Source: Rhizobium jaguaris
GTDB taxonomy: Bacteria > Pseudomonadota > Alphaproteobacteria > Rhizobiales > Rhizobiaceae
Direction of reading: 5' to 3'
NCBI RefSeq assembly: GCF_003627755.1
Contig: NZ_CP032694.1
Location: 1,851,501 to 1,915,500 of the forward strand
DNA: 64,000 nucleotides
The notes beneath the pieces are model-generated. The model had not been told where the DNA came from and did no database searches. It saw nothing but the letters and a program-made list of their open reading frames with translations. Position 1 is the stretch's first letter. Each line of letters opens with the position of its first letter. Shown one piece after another: positions 16,163 through 25,812 of the stretch. A program made the translations under genes and the position numbers.

Positions 16163-17281
16163 ATGCGCGTTGGTTGTCCGAAAGAAATCAAAAATCATGA
16201 ATATCGCGTCGGTCTGACGCCCGCCTCCGTCCGCGAATATGTCGCCCATGGTCATGAGGTCTGGGTCGAGACTAAGGCCGGTGCGGGGATCGGCGCTGAC
16301 GATCACGCCTATATTGCCGCCGGCGCCAAGATTGCTGCCAGCGCCAAGGACATTTTCGAAAAGTGCGACATGATCGTGAAGGTCAAGGAGCCGCAGCCTT
16401 CCGAATGGGCGCAGCTGCGCGATGGCCAGCTTCTCTATACCTATCTGCATCTCGCGCCCGATCCGGAACAGACCAAGGGGCTGCTCGCCTCCGGCGTCAC
16501 TGCCATTGCCTATGAAACCGTCACCGACGAGCGCGGCGGCCTGCCGCTGCTGGCGCCGATGTCGGAGGTCGCCGGCCGTCTATCGATCCAGGCGGGCGCA
16601 ACCGCGCTGCAGAAGGCCAATGGCGGCCTCGGTATCCTGCTTGGCGGCGTGCCGGGTGTTCTGCCGGCCAAGGTCGCGATCATCGGCGGCGGCGTTGTCG
16701 GCCTGCATGCCGCCAAGATGGCGGCTGGTCTCGGCGCCGATGTCAGCATTCTCGATCGTTCGCTGCCGCGCCTGCGCCAGTTGGATGACATCTTCAACGG
16801 CCGTGTCCATACGCGCTATTCCAGCATCCAGGCATTGGAAGAAGAAGTTTTCGCCGCCGATCTCGTCATCGGTGCCGTATTGATCCCCGGCGCTGCCGCG
16901 CCGAAGCTGGTCACCCGTGAAATGCTGTCCGGCATGAAGAAGGGCTCCGTCATCGTCGACGTCGCCATCGACCAGGGCGGCTGCTTCGAAACCTCCCACG
17001 CAACGACCCATTCCGAGCCGACCTATGTGGTCGAAGGCGTTGTGCATTATTGCGTCGCTAACATGCCCGGGGCGGTTCCGGTCACCTCGGCGCACGCGTT
17101 GAACAACGCCACCATCTCCTATGGCCTCGCGCTCGCAGATCGCGGTCTGCGCGCCATCGCCGAGGACAAGCACCTGCGCAACGGCCTTAACGTCCACAAG
17201 GGCCGTATCACAAACAAACCGGTGGCCGAAGCGCTCGGCTACGAAGTCTTCGCTCCGGAAAGCGTCTTGAACGTAGCGTAA
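16163..17281 (+). CDS. ald: Alanine dehydrogenase
   Basis: 372 residues, the family's usual length. The enzyme interconverts L-alanine and pyruvate plus ammonia using NAD. It begins [20 protein letters not shown], typical of Ald. The pyruvate-binding lysine is in VKVKEPQ near residue 75 and the catalytic His in YLHLAPD near 96. The NAD loop [13 protein letters not shown] is near residues 174-186. The C-terminus ends with the common NKPVAEALG motif. The gene is divergent from its Lrp-type regulator. In rhizobia Ald links bacteroid nitrogen release and alanine catabolism. Confidence 0.96.
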   Translation: MRVGCPKEIKNHEYRVGLTPASVREYVAHGHEVWVETKAGAGIGADDHAYIAAGAKIAASAKDIFEKCDMIVKVKEPQPSEWAQLRDGQLLYTYLHLAPDPEQTKGLLASGVTAIAYETVTDERGGLPLLAPMSEVAGRLSIQAGATALQKANGGLGILLGGVPGVLPAKVAIIGGGVVGLHAAKMAAGLGADVSILDRSLPRLRQLDDIFNGRVHTRYSSIQALEEEVFAADLVIGAVLIPGAAAPKLVTREMLSGMKKGSVIVDVAIDQGGCFETSHATTHSEPTYVVEGVVHYCVANMPGAVPVTSAHALNNATISYGLALADRGLRAIAEDKHLRNGLNVHKGRITNKPVAEALGYEVFAPESVLNVA

Positions 17282-17305
17282 ATCCCATCGCGCTCATGTC
17301 AGACG

Positions 17306-17341
17306 GAGGCGCCGGCATTCGCATATGCCGGCGTCTCTTTT
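17306..17341 (+). terminator. Rho-independent terminator of ald
   Basis: 13-base arms (17306-17318 and 17325-17337) pair with one G-T wobble and are followed by TTTTT. Confidence 0.9.
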
Positions 17342-17364
17342 TCTGCACCGCGCATAACTCTTGG

Positions 17365-17838
17365 TTATGCGCGGTCGATCCGGCATTGATAGCAATTATT
17401 GCGTGCCGAGCGGACATGCACATAGGCGATACCCTCGCGGCTCAGGAGCTCGCCAGCATAAGTCCCAATGTCACCGATCGGTGTCACGGCACCGGTCCCA
17501 TAGACGATACGGTTGTTTTCGCCGTAGCCACGCACGATGAAATCCGGACTCGTGGTCAGTACAGGCGGCAGGACTTCCTCTGACGCGTAGCGTTCGCACG
17601 GCACCTTATGCAAGAAAACTGGCCCGGTCTCGGCATAGGGCTGCAACTCAGGAAATGGTCGGTAGGCGAAGACATAGAGCTCCTCGCCCGCATCGATATT
17701 CCGCAGGCAATGGCGGCAGGGATGACCGGGACCATCCGAGATCATGGTCTCTGGTCGGTGACCATAGGCATCCATACCTCCATTCCAGAGGGCCTCGGCA
17801 TCCGACGTGGGCATGGCGACAAATGCAATCGCTGACAT
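17365..17838 (-). CDS. DUF1203 family protein
   Basis: 157 residues matching DUF1203. The cysteines cluster as CRHCLR near residues 41-46, PCERYA near 80 and NCYQC at the C-terminus, the last two of which end this family, so metal binding or disulfides are plausible. The central phrase GEELYVFAYRPFP is typical. No biochemical role is known. It stands alone between the ald terminator and the GNAT gene. Confidence 0.8.
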   Translation of the reverse strand: MSAIAFVAMPTSDAEALWNGGMDAYGHRPETMISDGPGHPCRHCLRNIDAGEELYVFAYRPFPELQPYAETGPVFLHKVPCERYASEEVLPPVLTTSPDFIVRGYGENNRIVYGTGAVTPIGDIGTYAGELLSREGIAYVHVRSARNNCYQCRIDRA

Positions 17839-17909
17839 GACAAATCTCCTTCTCGGGGTTTGTCATGTGATGCGCCGCCATAAAGGCAGAAGCCACCCGA
17901 TTCCTGCGT

Positions 17910-18467
17910 TTAGCTTTTCTTTGCCAGGTCCAGCAATTCCTTGTCGCTCAGCGGCCGGACGATACCTTCGCCGGTCGAGACCGGAGAGAAGCCGAACATC
18001 TGGTAGAGTTGAAGTGCTCGCGGATGGTCGAGATTGTTGGTGGTTGTCGTGATGCGCTGCGGGCTGAGCGTCCACATGGCGTAGAGCGCCTGCAGCAGGA
18101 ACCACTTGCCGATGCCGAGGCCGAGAGCGTGCTCGATCAGGCCGAAATGGCTGAGCTCGATCGTCTCCTCATCCTCACGGAAATACTCGAAAAAACCGGC
18201 AGGTGCGCCATTGACATAGAGCACGCTGATATCGTTGCGCTGGTCGTGCAGAACTGCCGTCAGCTCCTCGTCATGCATCCGAAGCCGGTCGACCCAATGC
18301 CAGCGGGCGCCGACCTGGCGATAGAGGTAGCGGTAAAAGGGCAGCGGAATGCTGGGCGAGCGCATGATTGCCGTCTGGATATTGACGGGCACGGGCAGGC
18401 TCGCCTTGGGCGGCGCGGTCATTTCAAGCCGGGTGATATGGACTTTGAGCGACGATGGCGTTTTCAC
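17910..18467 (-). CDS. GNAT family N-acetyltransferase
   Basis: 185 residues. The acetyl-CoA-binding motif A is HALGLGIGKWFLLQAL near residues 112-127, followed by NNLDHPRALQLYQMFGFSP, the usual GNAT motif B. Upstream is VNGAPAGFFEY. The acceptor is unknown. The start is unsure: GTG at 18467, 15 bases beyond the sseA stop, or ATG at 18422. It is the last gene of a cysK-alaX-sseA-GNAT string, an order I recall from other rhizobia. Confidence 0.85.
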   Translation of the reverse strand: MKTPSSLKVHITRLEMTAPPKASLPVPVNIQTAIMRSPSIPLPFYRYLYRQVGARWHWVDRLRMHDEELTAVLHDQRNDISVLYVNGAPAGFFEYFREDEETIELSHFGLIEHALGLGIGKWFLLQALYAMWTLSPQRITTTTNNLDHPRALQLYQMFGFSPVSTGEGIVRPLSDKELLDLAKKS

Positions 18468-18481
18468 AGGGACCGCGCCGC

Positions 18482-19339
18482 TCAGTCTTTGCCGGTGACG
18501 ATAGGTGTATCTCGCCGGCTGCCCCATTCCGACCACGAGCCGTCATAGAGCCGGTTGGCACCATGGCCGAGCGATTCCAGCGCCAGCGTGATGATGGCGG
18601 CGGTGATCCCGGAGCCGCAGGTGGTCACAACAGGCTTTTCGAGATCGATGCCGGCCTTCTCGATCGTTTCGCGCAGTTCCGGCAGGGATTTGAACTTGCC
18701 GTTTGCAGCGAAGCTGCCGGACGGCAGGCTTTTCGCACCCGGCATATGGCCGGAGCGCATGCCTTCGCGCGGCTCCGGTTCGGTGGCGGCGAAGCGGCCG
18801 GCGCTGCGGGCATCGGCGATCTGCAGGGAGCCGCTGTCGACGATCTCGAGCATCTCATTGAAAGGGACGATGCGGGCGGCATTGAAATTCGGTTTGAAGG
18901 TGACCGCGGGGAGTGCGGGCAGGGCAGTTTCCAGCGGCCGCCCCTCGGCCTTCCAGCCGTCCAGGCCGCCGTCGAGCACGATGACATTCGGGGCGCCCAT
19001 GACGACATGGAACAGCCACCAGACGCGCGGTGATGCGAAGACGCCGGGGCCGTCATAGACGACGATACGATCGGTCTCGCTGATGCCCAGCTTGCCGACC
19101 TCGGCTGCGAAGAATTCCGGCGACGGCACCATGTGCGGCAGACCGGTAGAATGATCGGCGACCTTGTCCTGATCGAAGCGGATGGCGCCGGGAATATGGC
19201 CGCTGGCATATTCGGCATCGGCATCGCGTTTCTGTGCCGGCAGATAGAAGGACGCATCGAGGATGCGCAGATCCTTGGCCCCCAGTTCACTCTGCAGCCA
19301 ATCGGCCGATACGACGAAACGGCTCTTCTCCGCTGTCAT
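18482..19339 (-). CDS. sseA: 3-mercaptopyruvate sulfurtransferase
   Basis: 285 residues, two tandem rhodanese domains. The N-terminal domain is the inactive one (SADWLQSELGAKDLRILDASFYLP). The C-terminal domain carries the catalytic cysteine in TTCGSGITAA near residue 238; CGSG(I/V)T is the signature of mercaptopyruvate rather than thiosulfate sulfurtransferases. It transfers sulfur from 3-mercaptopyruvate to thiol acceptors. It sits two genes downstream of cysK on the same strand, consistent with shared cysteine metabolism. Confidence 0.93.
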   Translation of the reverse strand: MTAEKSRFVVSADWLQSELGAKDLRILDASFYLPAQKRDADAEYASGHIPGAIRFDQDKVADHSTGLPHMVPSPEFFAAEVGKLGISETDRIVVYDGPGVFASPRVWWLFHVVMGAPNVIVLDGGLDGWKAEGRPLETALPALPAVTFKPNFNAARIVPFNEMLEIVDSGSLQIADARSAGRFAATEPEPREGMRSGHMPGAKSLPSGSFAANGKFKSLPELRETIEKAGIDLEKPVVTTCGSGITAAIITLALESLGHGANRLYDGSWSEWGSRRDTPIVTGKD

Positions 19340-19390
19340 GGTAGTCTCCCTGATTTATATCGGGCCTTATTTATAACAGGAATCGTCAGC

Positions 19391-20128
19391 TCAAGCTTCG
19401 TCGGTGGGCGCGCCGAAACGAATGCGGAAGCGGCGGTTCTCTTTGCCCTTCTTCTCGATCTTGGCGATGTAGATTGCACCGACTTCCTGCGTCTCGGACA
19501 CATGTGTGCCGCCACAGGGCTGGCTGTCAACGACAGAGTTCTCGCCGATGCAGACAAGGCTGACGCGGCCGAGACCAATCGGCGGGCGCACATTCTTGGA
19601 TTTGACGATACCCGGATTGGCTGCAAGCTCCTCATCCGTGATCCACTGAACGAAAACGGGATGGTTCTCGTTGACGAGCGCCATCATCTTCGCCGTCACC
19701 TCATCCTTGTCGATCGTCTCGCTCATGTCGAAATCGACGCGGCTTTCGTCCTCGCCGACGGCCGCACCTGTGATCGGATATTGGCAGACGACCGAGAGCA
19801 GGTGGCAGGCCGTGTGCATACGCATCAGCCTGTAACGGCGCGGCCAGTCGACATGCAGCACGAGCTTTTCGCCGACGGCAGGCCGCGTTTCACCCTCGAG
19901 CGGCACATGGATGATGATATCCTTCGTCGCCCCGTGCTTGGTCTGGCCAAGCGCGATTTTCGAACCGTCGGCGCGCTCGAAGAAACCGATGTCGCCCGGC
20001 TGTCCGCCGGAGGTGGCATAAAAGCAGGTCTGATCGAGCTCGATGCCCCCATCTTCGTGAATTGCAGCTACGACAGCTTCGGCGGTCGAGAGATAGAAAT
20101 CGTCACGATAAAGGGCATTCACCGACAT
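19391..20128 (-). CDS. Alanyl-tRNA editing protein AlaX
   Basis: 245 residues, a free-standing homologue of the AlaRS editing domain that removes mischarged Ser or Gly from tRNA-Ala. The first zinc motif is RMHTACHLL (HxxxH) near residue 104-112 and the second is DSQPCGGTHV near 205-214. The N-terminal TSGGQPGDIGFF segment is also diagnostic. The length suits the AlaX-M type. It overlaps nearly end-to-end with cysK (four bases apart) and is likely co-transcribed. Confidence 0.92.
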   Translation of the reverse strand: MSVNALYRDDFYLSTAEAVVAAIHEDGGIELDQTCFYATSGGQPGDIGFFERADGSKIALGQTKHGATKDIIIHVPLEGETRPAVGEKLVLHVDWPRRYRLMRMHTACHLLSVVCQYPITGAAVGEDESRVDFDMSETIDKDEVTAKMMALVNENHPVFVQWITDEELAANPGIVKSKNVRPPIGLGRVSLVCIGENSVVDSQPCGGTHVSETQEVGAIYIAKIEKKGKENRRFRIRFGAPTDEA

Positions 20129-20132
20129 AAGA

Positions 20133-21173
20133 TCACGCTAGGTTCTCGTAAGGAACAGGAATATCGGAATTCGTCGTCAGATATGCCGGCAGCGGCAGGC
20201 CCTTCGACTTCAGGAAATCCGGATTGAAAAGCTTGGACTGATAGCGATTGCCATAGTCGGCGAGGATGGTCACGATCGTATGGCCCGGGCCGAGATCCTT
20301 GGCAAGGCGCGCAGCGCCGGCAATGTTGATGGCCGTCGAGCCACCGAGGCAAAGACCTTCGTGTTCGACCAGATCGAAGACATAGGGCAGGGCTTCGGCA
20401 TCGCTGATCTGATAGGCGAAATCGGGCTTGAAGCCTTCCAGGTTAGCCGTCACGCGACCCTGGCCGATACCCTCCGTGATCGAGGAGCCGGAGGATTTCA
20501 GCTCGCCGTTCTTGTAGAATTCATAAAGTGCGGCACCTTCGGGATCGGCGATGCCGATCTTGATGTCCTTGTTGAAGGCATGCAGACCCATGGCCACGCC
20601 CGCCAGTGTGCCGCCAGAACCGACCGAGCAAATGAAGCCGTCTATCTTGCCGTTGGTATCGGCCCAGATTTCCTTGGCGGTCGTTTCGATATGGGCCTGG
20701 CGATTGGCGACATTGTCGAACTGGTTTGCCCAGATCGCACCGTTCGGGTCGGTCTTCGCCAGCTGTTCGGCCAGCCGGCCGGAAACCTTCACGTAATTGT
20801 TGGGATTCTTGTAGGGAACGGCCGGCACTTCCACGAGTTCGGCGCCGAGCAACTTCAGCGCGTCCTTCTTTTCCTGGCTCTGCGTTTCCGGAATGACAAT
20901 GACGGTGCGGTAGCCGAGCGCCTTGGCGACCACCGTCAGGCCGATACCGGTATTGCCCGCCGTGCCCTCGACGATGACGCCGCCGGGTCTCAGCAGGCCC
21001 TTCCTTTCGGCATCGCGGATGATGTAGAGCGCGGCGCGATCCTTGACCGACTGGCCGGGGTTCAAGAACTCCGCCTTGCCGAGAATGGTCGAGCCCGTCG
21101 CCTCGGAGGCACCCTTTAGCTTGATCAGTGGCGTGTTGCCGATCGCTTCTAGGACGGAGGGATGGACGGTCAT
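20133..21173 (-). CDS. cysK: Cysteine synthase A (O-acetylserine sulfhydrylase)
   Basis: 346-residue fold-type II PLP enzyme that makes cysteine from O-acetylserine and sulfide. The PLP lysine is in GQSVKDRAAL near residues 39-48; GTAGNTGIGL near 69-78 binds the substrate carboxylate; GSGGTLAGV near 185-193 holds the PLP phosphate. It is longer than the enteric enzyme (about 320), with an extra C-terminal tail, and it reads GTAGNTG where enteric CysK has TSGNTG. It heads the cysK-alaX-sseA-GNAT unit. Confidence 0.92.
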   Translation of the reverse strand: MTVHPSVLEAIGNTPLIKLKGASEATGSTILGKAEFLNPGQSVKDRAALYIIRDAERKGLLRPGGVIVEGTAGNTGIGLTVVAKALGYRTVIVIPETQSQEKKDALKLLGAELVEVPAVPYKNPNNYVKVSGRLAEQLAKTDPNGAIWANQFDNVANRQAHIETTAKEIWADTNGKIDGFICSVGSGGTLAGVAMGLHAFNKDIKIGIADPEGAALYEFYKNGELKSSGSSITEGIGQGRVTANLEGFKPDFAYQISDAEALPYVFDLVEHEGLCLGGSTAINIAGAARLAKDLGPGHTIVTILADYGNRYQSKLFNPDFLKSKGLPLPAYLTTNSDIPVPYENLA

Positions 21174-21472
21174 GGAATCTCTGCCTTCTGTTCAGGACTA
21201 CTGTAAGAACGGTCTTTTCCCTTCACAAGGCGGCATAGGCAAGAAATTCTGTTCCACACTCCCCTTCCACGCCGCAAAATTCCACTTGGGCGATAAAAGT
21301 CATCTGCAAAGCGTCCTTGAAGGGCCCCGGCCTTCTGCCTCGTCGACGCGGATTTCTACCCTGACGACCGTGGCTGGCCGAAAGAGGCCACAATGATGCG
21401 TTAGTTCTAAAATGCTGCGGAAGACCGCCCGAAGGCTGCATCGGGAAGGTTGCCGGCCAAGGAGAAAAAGTC

Positions 21473-22303
21473 ATGCGCCCGTTTATTGCCCGTCCCGAAC
21501 ATGGAGTGATCTGGATCACAGGAGCCAGCTCCGGGATTGGCCGGGCGCTGGCACTGAAACTTGCAGGCGAGGGCTACAAGGTCGCCGTCACCGCCCGACG
21601 TCATGACAAGCTCTTGGAGCTGCAGGCGGAAGCAAGCGAGCAGCCCGGCAGCATTATCGTGCTCGACGGCGATGTCACCAATGCCGAGGATATGGAGCAC
21701 ACCGTCGCGGCGATCGAATATCAACACGGCCCGCTGGCTCTGGCGGTCCTCAATGCCGGCATCTATCTGCCGGCGCGCGGCGAGGATCTGAACCACGATG
21801 TCTTCGACCGGAGCTTTGCCGTCAATCTCCATGGCGTCATCAACTGCCTGGTACCGGCTGTGCGCCATATGAGGGCGAGGGGGCATGGTCAGATCGCCAT
21901 CGTCTCCTCTGCGGCTGGCTATGGCGGTGTACCAGCGGGCGCGGCCTACGGCGCGACCAAGGCCGCCCTGATCAACATGGCCGAAAGTCTGAATTTCGAA
22001 CTTGACCGGATGGGCATTCATATCCAGCTCGTCACGCCGGGCTTCGTCGACACAGCGCTGACCGGGAAGAATAAATTTTCAATGCCGGGACTGATGTCGG
22101 CCGAAGACGCAGCGAAGGCGATCGCCGCCGGCCTGAAATCGCCCGGTTTCGAAATCACTTTTCCGAAGAGCTTCACCTACCGCGCGAAGCTGGTGAACTT
22201 TTTGCCGTATAGCCTTTATTTCCGCGTCATCAGACGTATCATCGACGGCCGTCGCCCGTCGCAGGCCTCCGGCCATCATCCCAATCCGCATCCGGCCGAA
22301 TAG
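21473..22303 (+). CDS. SDR family oxidoreductase
   Basis: 276-residue short-chain dehydrogenase. It has TGASSGIGRAL near residues 14-24, NAGIYLPA near 96, the catalytic Ser in VSSAAG and AYGATKAAL with the Tyr-x3-Lys pair near 160. The C-terminal 40 residues are hydrophobic and basic (FPYSLYFRVIRRI in translation approximates LPYSLYFRVIRRI), suggesting membrane association as in the DltE/sterol-type SDRs. An AAGGAG site precedes the ATG. The substrate is unknown. Confidence 0.88.
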   Translation: MRPFIARPEHGVIWITGASSGIGRALALKLAGEGYKVAVTARRHDKLLELQAEASEQPGSIIVLDGDVTNAEDMEHTVAAIEYQHGPLALAVLNAGIYLPARGEDLNHDVFDRSFAVNLHGVINCLVPAVRHMRARGHGQIAIVSSAAGYGGVPAGAAYGATKAALINMAESLNFELDRMGIHIQLVTPGFVDTALTGKNKFSMPGLMSAEDAAKAIAAGLKSPGFEITFPKSFTYRAKLVNFLPYSLYFRVIRRIIDGRRPSQASGHHPNPHPAE

Positions 22304-22436
22304 CTGCTAATGTTGCCTCTGATGAAAAGCTTGTGCGCTGCACAATTCGCCGGGCCTTGTCACCGTTTTGTAATGCAAGTTCGCTAGCAGTCCAGCCAAC
22401 TGACGGGCCCAGAATTGACAGGCAGGGAAGAGCAAG

Positions 22437-23549
22437 ATGGCAGAGATCCGGATCGAGCAAGTCCGCAAGGCCTATGGCCGCAATCAGGTCGTGCACGGCG
22501 TCGACCTGAACTTCCGCTCCGGCGAGTTCGTCGTCATTCTCGGCCCTTCCGGCTGTGGTAAATCCACCCTGCTGCGCATGATTGCCGGCCTCGAGGATAT
22601 TACGTCAGGCGAAATCATCATCGACAACAAGGTGGTCAATCAGCTCGAGCCGCGCGAGCGCGGCTGCGCCATGGTCTTCCAGAACTACGCGCTTTATCCG
22701 CATATGGATGTCGCCGCCAACATGGGCTACGCGCTGAAGGTGGCCGGTGTGCCGCGCGAGGAGCGCGACCGCCGCATCAAGGAAACGGCCCGCATCGTCG
22801 GCCTCGAAGATTTCCTCGCGCGCAAGCCGTCCGAGCTGTCTGGCGGCCAGCGTCAGCGCGTCGCCATGGGCCGCGCCATCATCCGCGAACCGAAGGTCTT
22901 CCTCTTCGACGAGCCGCTTTCCAACCTCGACGCCAAGCTGCGCGTGCAGATGCGTGTCGAAATCCGCCGCCTGCACAAGCGCCTGTTGGCCACCTCGGTT
23001 TTCGTTACCCATGATCAGGTCGAAGCCATGACGCTCGCCGACAAGCTGGTGGTCATGTACAAGGGCAATGTCGAGCAGGTCGGCACGCCGCTGGAAGTCT
23101 ACAATACGCCGCGCACCCGTTTCGTCGGCTCCTTCATCGGTTCGCCGGCCATGAATTTCCTTGAGGGTTCCTTTTCGGCGAATGGCGAGCAATTCATTTT
23201 TGACGGACTGCCGATCGCCGTCGACGCCAATATCGGCAAGCGCCACGCTGGTCAGCCGGTCGCGCTTGGCATCCGCCCGGAACATGCGCGTCTCGTGCCG
23301 GCGGGTACGCCCGGCGCTGTTCCCGCCACGGTGGATTTCGTCGAAGAACTCGGCGCCGGCCGCGTCATTCATTGCGATATCAAAGGCTCGAACTTCGCCG
23401 TTGCCGTCGCCGACCATACCACGGGACAAACGGGCGACGCCGTCGGCCTGGAGCTTCCCCAGCAGCATACTCATCTTTTCGCCCAGGACACCGGCCTGCG
23501 GCTCGATGCCATTGCCTCCGTCACGCCCCTCAAGGTCGCGGCGAATTAA
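22437..23549 (+). CDS. ugpC: sn-glycerol-3-phosphate ABC transporter ATP-binding protein UgpC
   Basis: 370 residues, an ABC ATPase of the CUT1 type. Walker A is GPSGCGKST near residues 37-45, the Q-loop is FQNYALYPH, the signature is [13 protein letters not shown] near 134-146, and Walker B is [14 protein letters not shown]. The C-terminal 130 residues form the TOBE/regulatory domain (LGIRPEH). It powers import by UgpA/UgpE/UgpB encoded just downstream, but on the opposite strand and convergent with them, which is unlike the usual ugpBAEC operon. It could also serve other CUT1 importers. Confidence 0.9.
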   Translation: MAEIRIEQVRKAYGRNQVVHGVDLNFRSGEFVVILGPSGCGKSTLLRMIAGLEDITSGEIIIDNKVVNQLEPRERGCAMVFQNYALYPHMDVAANMGYALKVAGVPREERDRRIKETARIVGLEDFLARKPSELSGGQRQRVAMGRAIIREPKVFLFDEPLSNLDAKLRVQMRVEIRRLHKRLLATSVFVTHDQVEAMTLADKLVVMYKGNVEQVGTPLEVYNTPRTRFVGSFIGSPAMNFLEGSFSANGEQFIFDGLPIAVDANIGKRHAGQPVALGIRPEHARLVPAGTPGAVPATVDFVEELGAGRVIHCDIKGSNFAVAVADHTTGQTGDAVGLELPQQHTHLFAQDTGLRLDAIASVTPLKVAAN

Positions 23550-23577
23550 TTTTCAGAATCAATTTTCAGCAAGAGCG

Positions 23578-23609
23578 CCCGGAAATCCCATGGGATTTCC
23601 GGGTTTTTT
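23578..23609 (+). terminator. Terminator of ugpC (26-bp perfect palindrome)
   Basis: The left arm CCCGGAAATCCCA (23578-23590) pairs exactly with its complement up to 23603, and TTTTTT follows. It lies 29 bases after the ugpC stop. Confidence 0.92.
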
Positions 23610-23788
23610 GGTGCTTAGGTGGAAGACGGCGGCTGTGGCCTGAAAGCTCGATTGACCCTTACCTGCACGAGCGCACCCATTAGCGTCGCGATGTTTGCAC
23701 GACGTCTAGGCCTGTTATGCTCGCACTATCGTCGATCAGGCGTCAGGAGCCTGCCGCACTTCCCAAGGAAGCGCGGCAGACAATTCAA

Positions 23789-24703
23789 TTACTTCTCGGG
23801 CACGATCAGGCCACGCACGAACCAGCGCTGCATCAGCACAACGACGGCGAGGGGCGGCAGCATAGTGATCAGCGTGCCGGCCATGGCGATGTTCCATTCC
23901 GGAATGCCACCCTCATTGGGAATGAGGCTCTTCAGCCCAACGACTGCCGTGGAGAAGGCGGGATCGGTGGTCACGAGCAAAGGCCAGAGATACTGGTTCC
24001 AGGCATAGAGGAACATAATGGTGCCGAGCGCGGCCATATTGGTGCGCGACAGGGGCAGCAGGATATCGACGAAGAAGCGCAACGCGCCGGCGCCGTCCAT
24101 GCGGGCAGCCTCCGTCAATTCGTCCGGCACTGTCAGGAAGAACTGGCGATAGAGAAACGTGCCCGTGGCGGTTGCGACGAGCGGCAGGATTAGGCCGGAA
24201 TAGGTATTCAGCAATCCCAGGTTCAGCGACACTTGAACGCCGCTTACTTGCTGGATCAGCCAGCTTATGCCGGTGATGTCAAGAATTGCCTGAAAGGGCG
24301 ACAGCACGTTGGCCGCCACCGCATAGGTCGGCACGATGCGAACTTCCAAGGGCAACATCAACGTGATGAAGACCGCCCAAAAGATCAGGCCTCTGCCGGG
24401 ATAGCGGAAATAGACCAGCGAAAAAGCCGTCAGCGCCGAAATGATCACCTTGCCGGCAGCCACGCCGGCGCCCAGAATCAGGCTGTTGAGCAGTTGTGGC
24501 CCAAGATTAGCCGTCGTCCAGGCTGTTTTCATGTTGGCCCAAAAATCGCTGCCGGGGATCATCGACATGGGGACGTCGTTGACATCGGCAAGATTGTGCG
24601 AGGCGGCGATCGCGACGATGACGAACGGCGCGACTGCCACCACGAAGCCGATAAACAGGATGATATGGGTGAAAAAATCGAGTATGGGGGTACGTTCGAC
24701 CAT
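23789..24703 (-). CDS. ugpE: sn-glycerol-3-phosphate ABC transporter permease UgpE
   Basis: 304 residues with six predicted membrane helices. The EAA loop is ELTEAARMDGAGALRFFVDILLP near residues 196-218, which docks on the ATPase. The C-terminus RWFVRGLIVPEK is typical of UgpE (a G-L-x-x-G-A-x-K-G variant). It lies nine bases after ugpA and is clearly co-transcribed with it. It forms the inner-membrane channel with UgpA. Confidence 0.92.
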   Translation of the reverse strand: MVERTPILDFFTHIILFIGFVVAVAPFVIVAIAASHNLADVNDVPMSMIPGSDFWANMKTAWTTANLGPQLLNSLILGAGVAAGKVIISALTAFSLVYFRYPGRGLIFWAVFITLMLPLEVRIVPTYAVAANVLSPFQAILDITGISWLIQQVSGVQVSLNLGLLNTYSGLILPLVATATGTFLYRQFFLTVPDELTEAARMDGAGALRFFVDILLPLSRTNMAALGTIMFLYAWNQYLWPLLVTTDPAFSTAVVGLKSLIPNEGGIPEWNIAMAGTLITMLPPLAVVVLMQRWFVRGLIVPEK

Positions 24704-24712
24704 GGTCGCGCC

Positions 24713-25597
24713 TCAGCGGTAATGTACGCGCCGCTCGATGAAGCGGAACTGGAAGATGGTGAGCAGAATGATCAGCAACATCAGGATGATGCTCTGCGCG
24801 GCGGCGCCCGAATAATCGAGGCCTTTGAAGCCGTCGAAATAGATTTTGTAGACCATGAGATTGGTCGAGTTGGCTGGGCCGCCACTGGTCATGATGTCGA
24901 CGATGCCGAAGGAGTCCTGGAAGCTCTCGGTGATGTTGATCACCAACAGGAAGAAGATCGTTGGCGTCAGCAGCGGTAATTGCACGTCTCGGAAGCGGCG
25001 TAGCACGCTGGAGCCGTCCATCGCGGCCGCCTCGATCAGCGAGCGCGGTACACCTTGCAACGCCGCCAAGAAGAAGATGAAATTATAGCCGATATATTTC
25101 CACGAGAAGGCGATGATGATCGAGGCCATGGCATCGGCGCCGTTGAGACCCGGATCCCAAAGGCCCGGCCAATAGTGATTGACAACGGACATGAAGCCGG
25201 CTTCGGGCGCCAAGATGAATCGGAAAGCCATCGCCAGCGCGGGCGCAGCGATACCGTAAGGCCAGATCAGCACCACGCGGTAGATCTTAGAGCCTTTGAG
25301 CTGTCGATCGGTCAGCGCTGCCAATATCAATCCGCCGCCCATTGCCAGCGTCGTCGTGATCGCGGCAAAGGTCAGGCTTAGGGTCACCGAGTTCCAATAT
25401 TCGGGGTTGGTGAGGATGGATCTGAAATTGTCGAGTCCGACCCACTCATTACCACCGCCCCAGGGTTGCTGCAGCGTCAGCGACCAATAGACCGCCTCAC
25501 CTGCTGGCCAATAGAAGAAGGTGAAGATCAGGAGAATTTGCGGCACGGCGAAGAGGAAGCCGATGCTCCATTTGCTGAAGGTTGTACGCTTTTCCAT
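24713..25597 (-). CDS. ugpA: sn-glycerol-3-phosphate ABC transporter permease UgpA
   Basis: 294 residues with six membrane helices. The EAA loop is SLIEAAAMDGSSVLRRFRDVQLP near residues 189-211. The segment VDIMTSGGPANSTNLMVYKIY is the CUT1 permease signature. The ATG at 25597 is preceded by GGAAGGG and gives the usual length. A 215-base gap with a hairpin separates it from ugpB. Confidence 0.92.
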   Translation of the reverse strand: MEKRTTFSKWSIGFLFAVPQILLIFTFFYWPAGEAVYWSLTLQQPWGGGNEWVGLDNFRSILTNPEYWNSVTLSLTFAAITTTLAMGGGLILAALTDRQLKGSKIYRVVLIWPYGIAAPALAMAFRFILAPEAGFMSVVNHYWPGLWDPGLNGADAMASIIIAFSWKYIGYNFIFFLAALQGVPRSLIEAAAMDGSSVLRRFRDVQLPLLTPTIFFLLVINITESFQDSFGIVDIMTSGGPANSTNLMVYKIYFDGFKGLDYSGAAAQSIILMLLIILLTIFQFRFIERRVHYR

Positions 25598-25766
25598 CGG
25601 CCCTTCCGGTGAAGATGTCGGTTGCCAGTGCTGCATCATGCCTTTGGCCACGCATGGCGGAAGGGATGATGCAGTCGTTCGAACGAAGCCTTCGATCACG
25701 AAGATTGCCGAACCTTGCCCGCTGGATCAAGGTCGGTCGTCGCACCGATGTCGGCTTATAGAAAAC

Positions 25767-25790
25767 GTCCGCCGGGAAAGCCCGGCGGAC
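25767..25790 (-). terminator. Hairpin between ugpB and ugpA
   Basis: GTCCGCCGGG (25767-25776) and CCCGGCGGAC (25781-25790) pair perfectly; on the minus strand they are followed by GTTTTC. It probably ends most ugpB transcripts and lets a fraction continue into ugpAE, so binding protein exceeds permease. Confidence 0.75.
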
Positions 25791-25812
25791 GCTTGCTGTG
25801 GAAACCTGCAGA

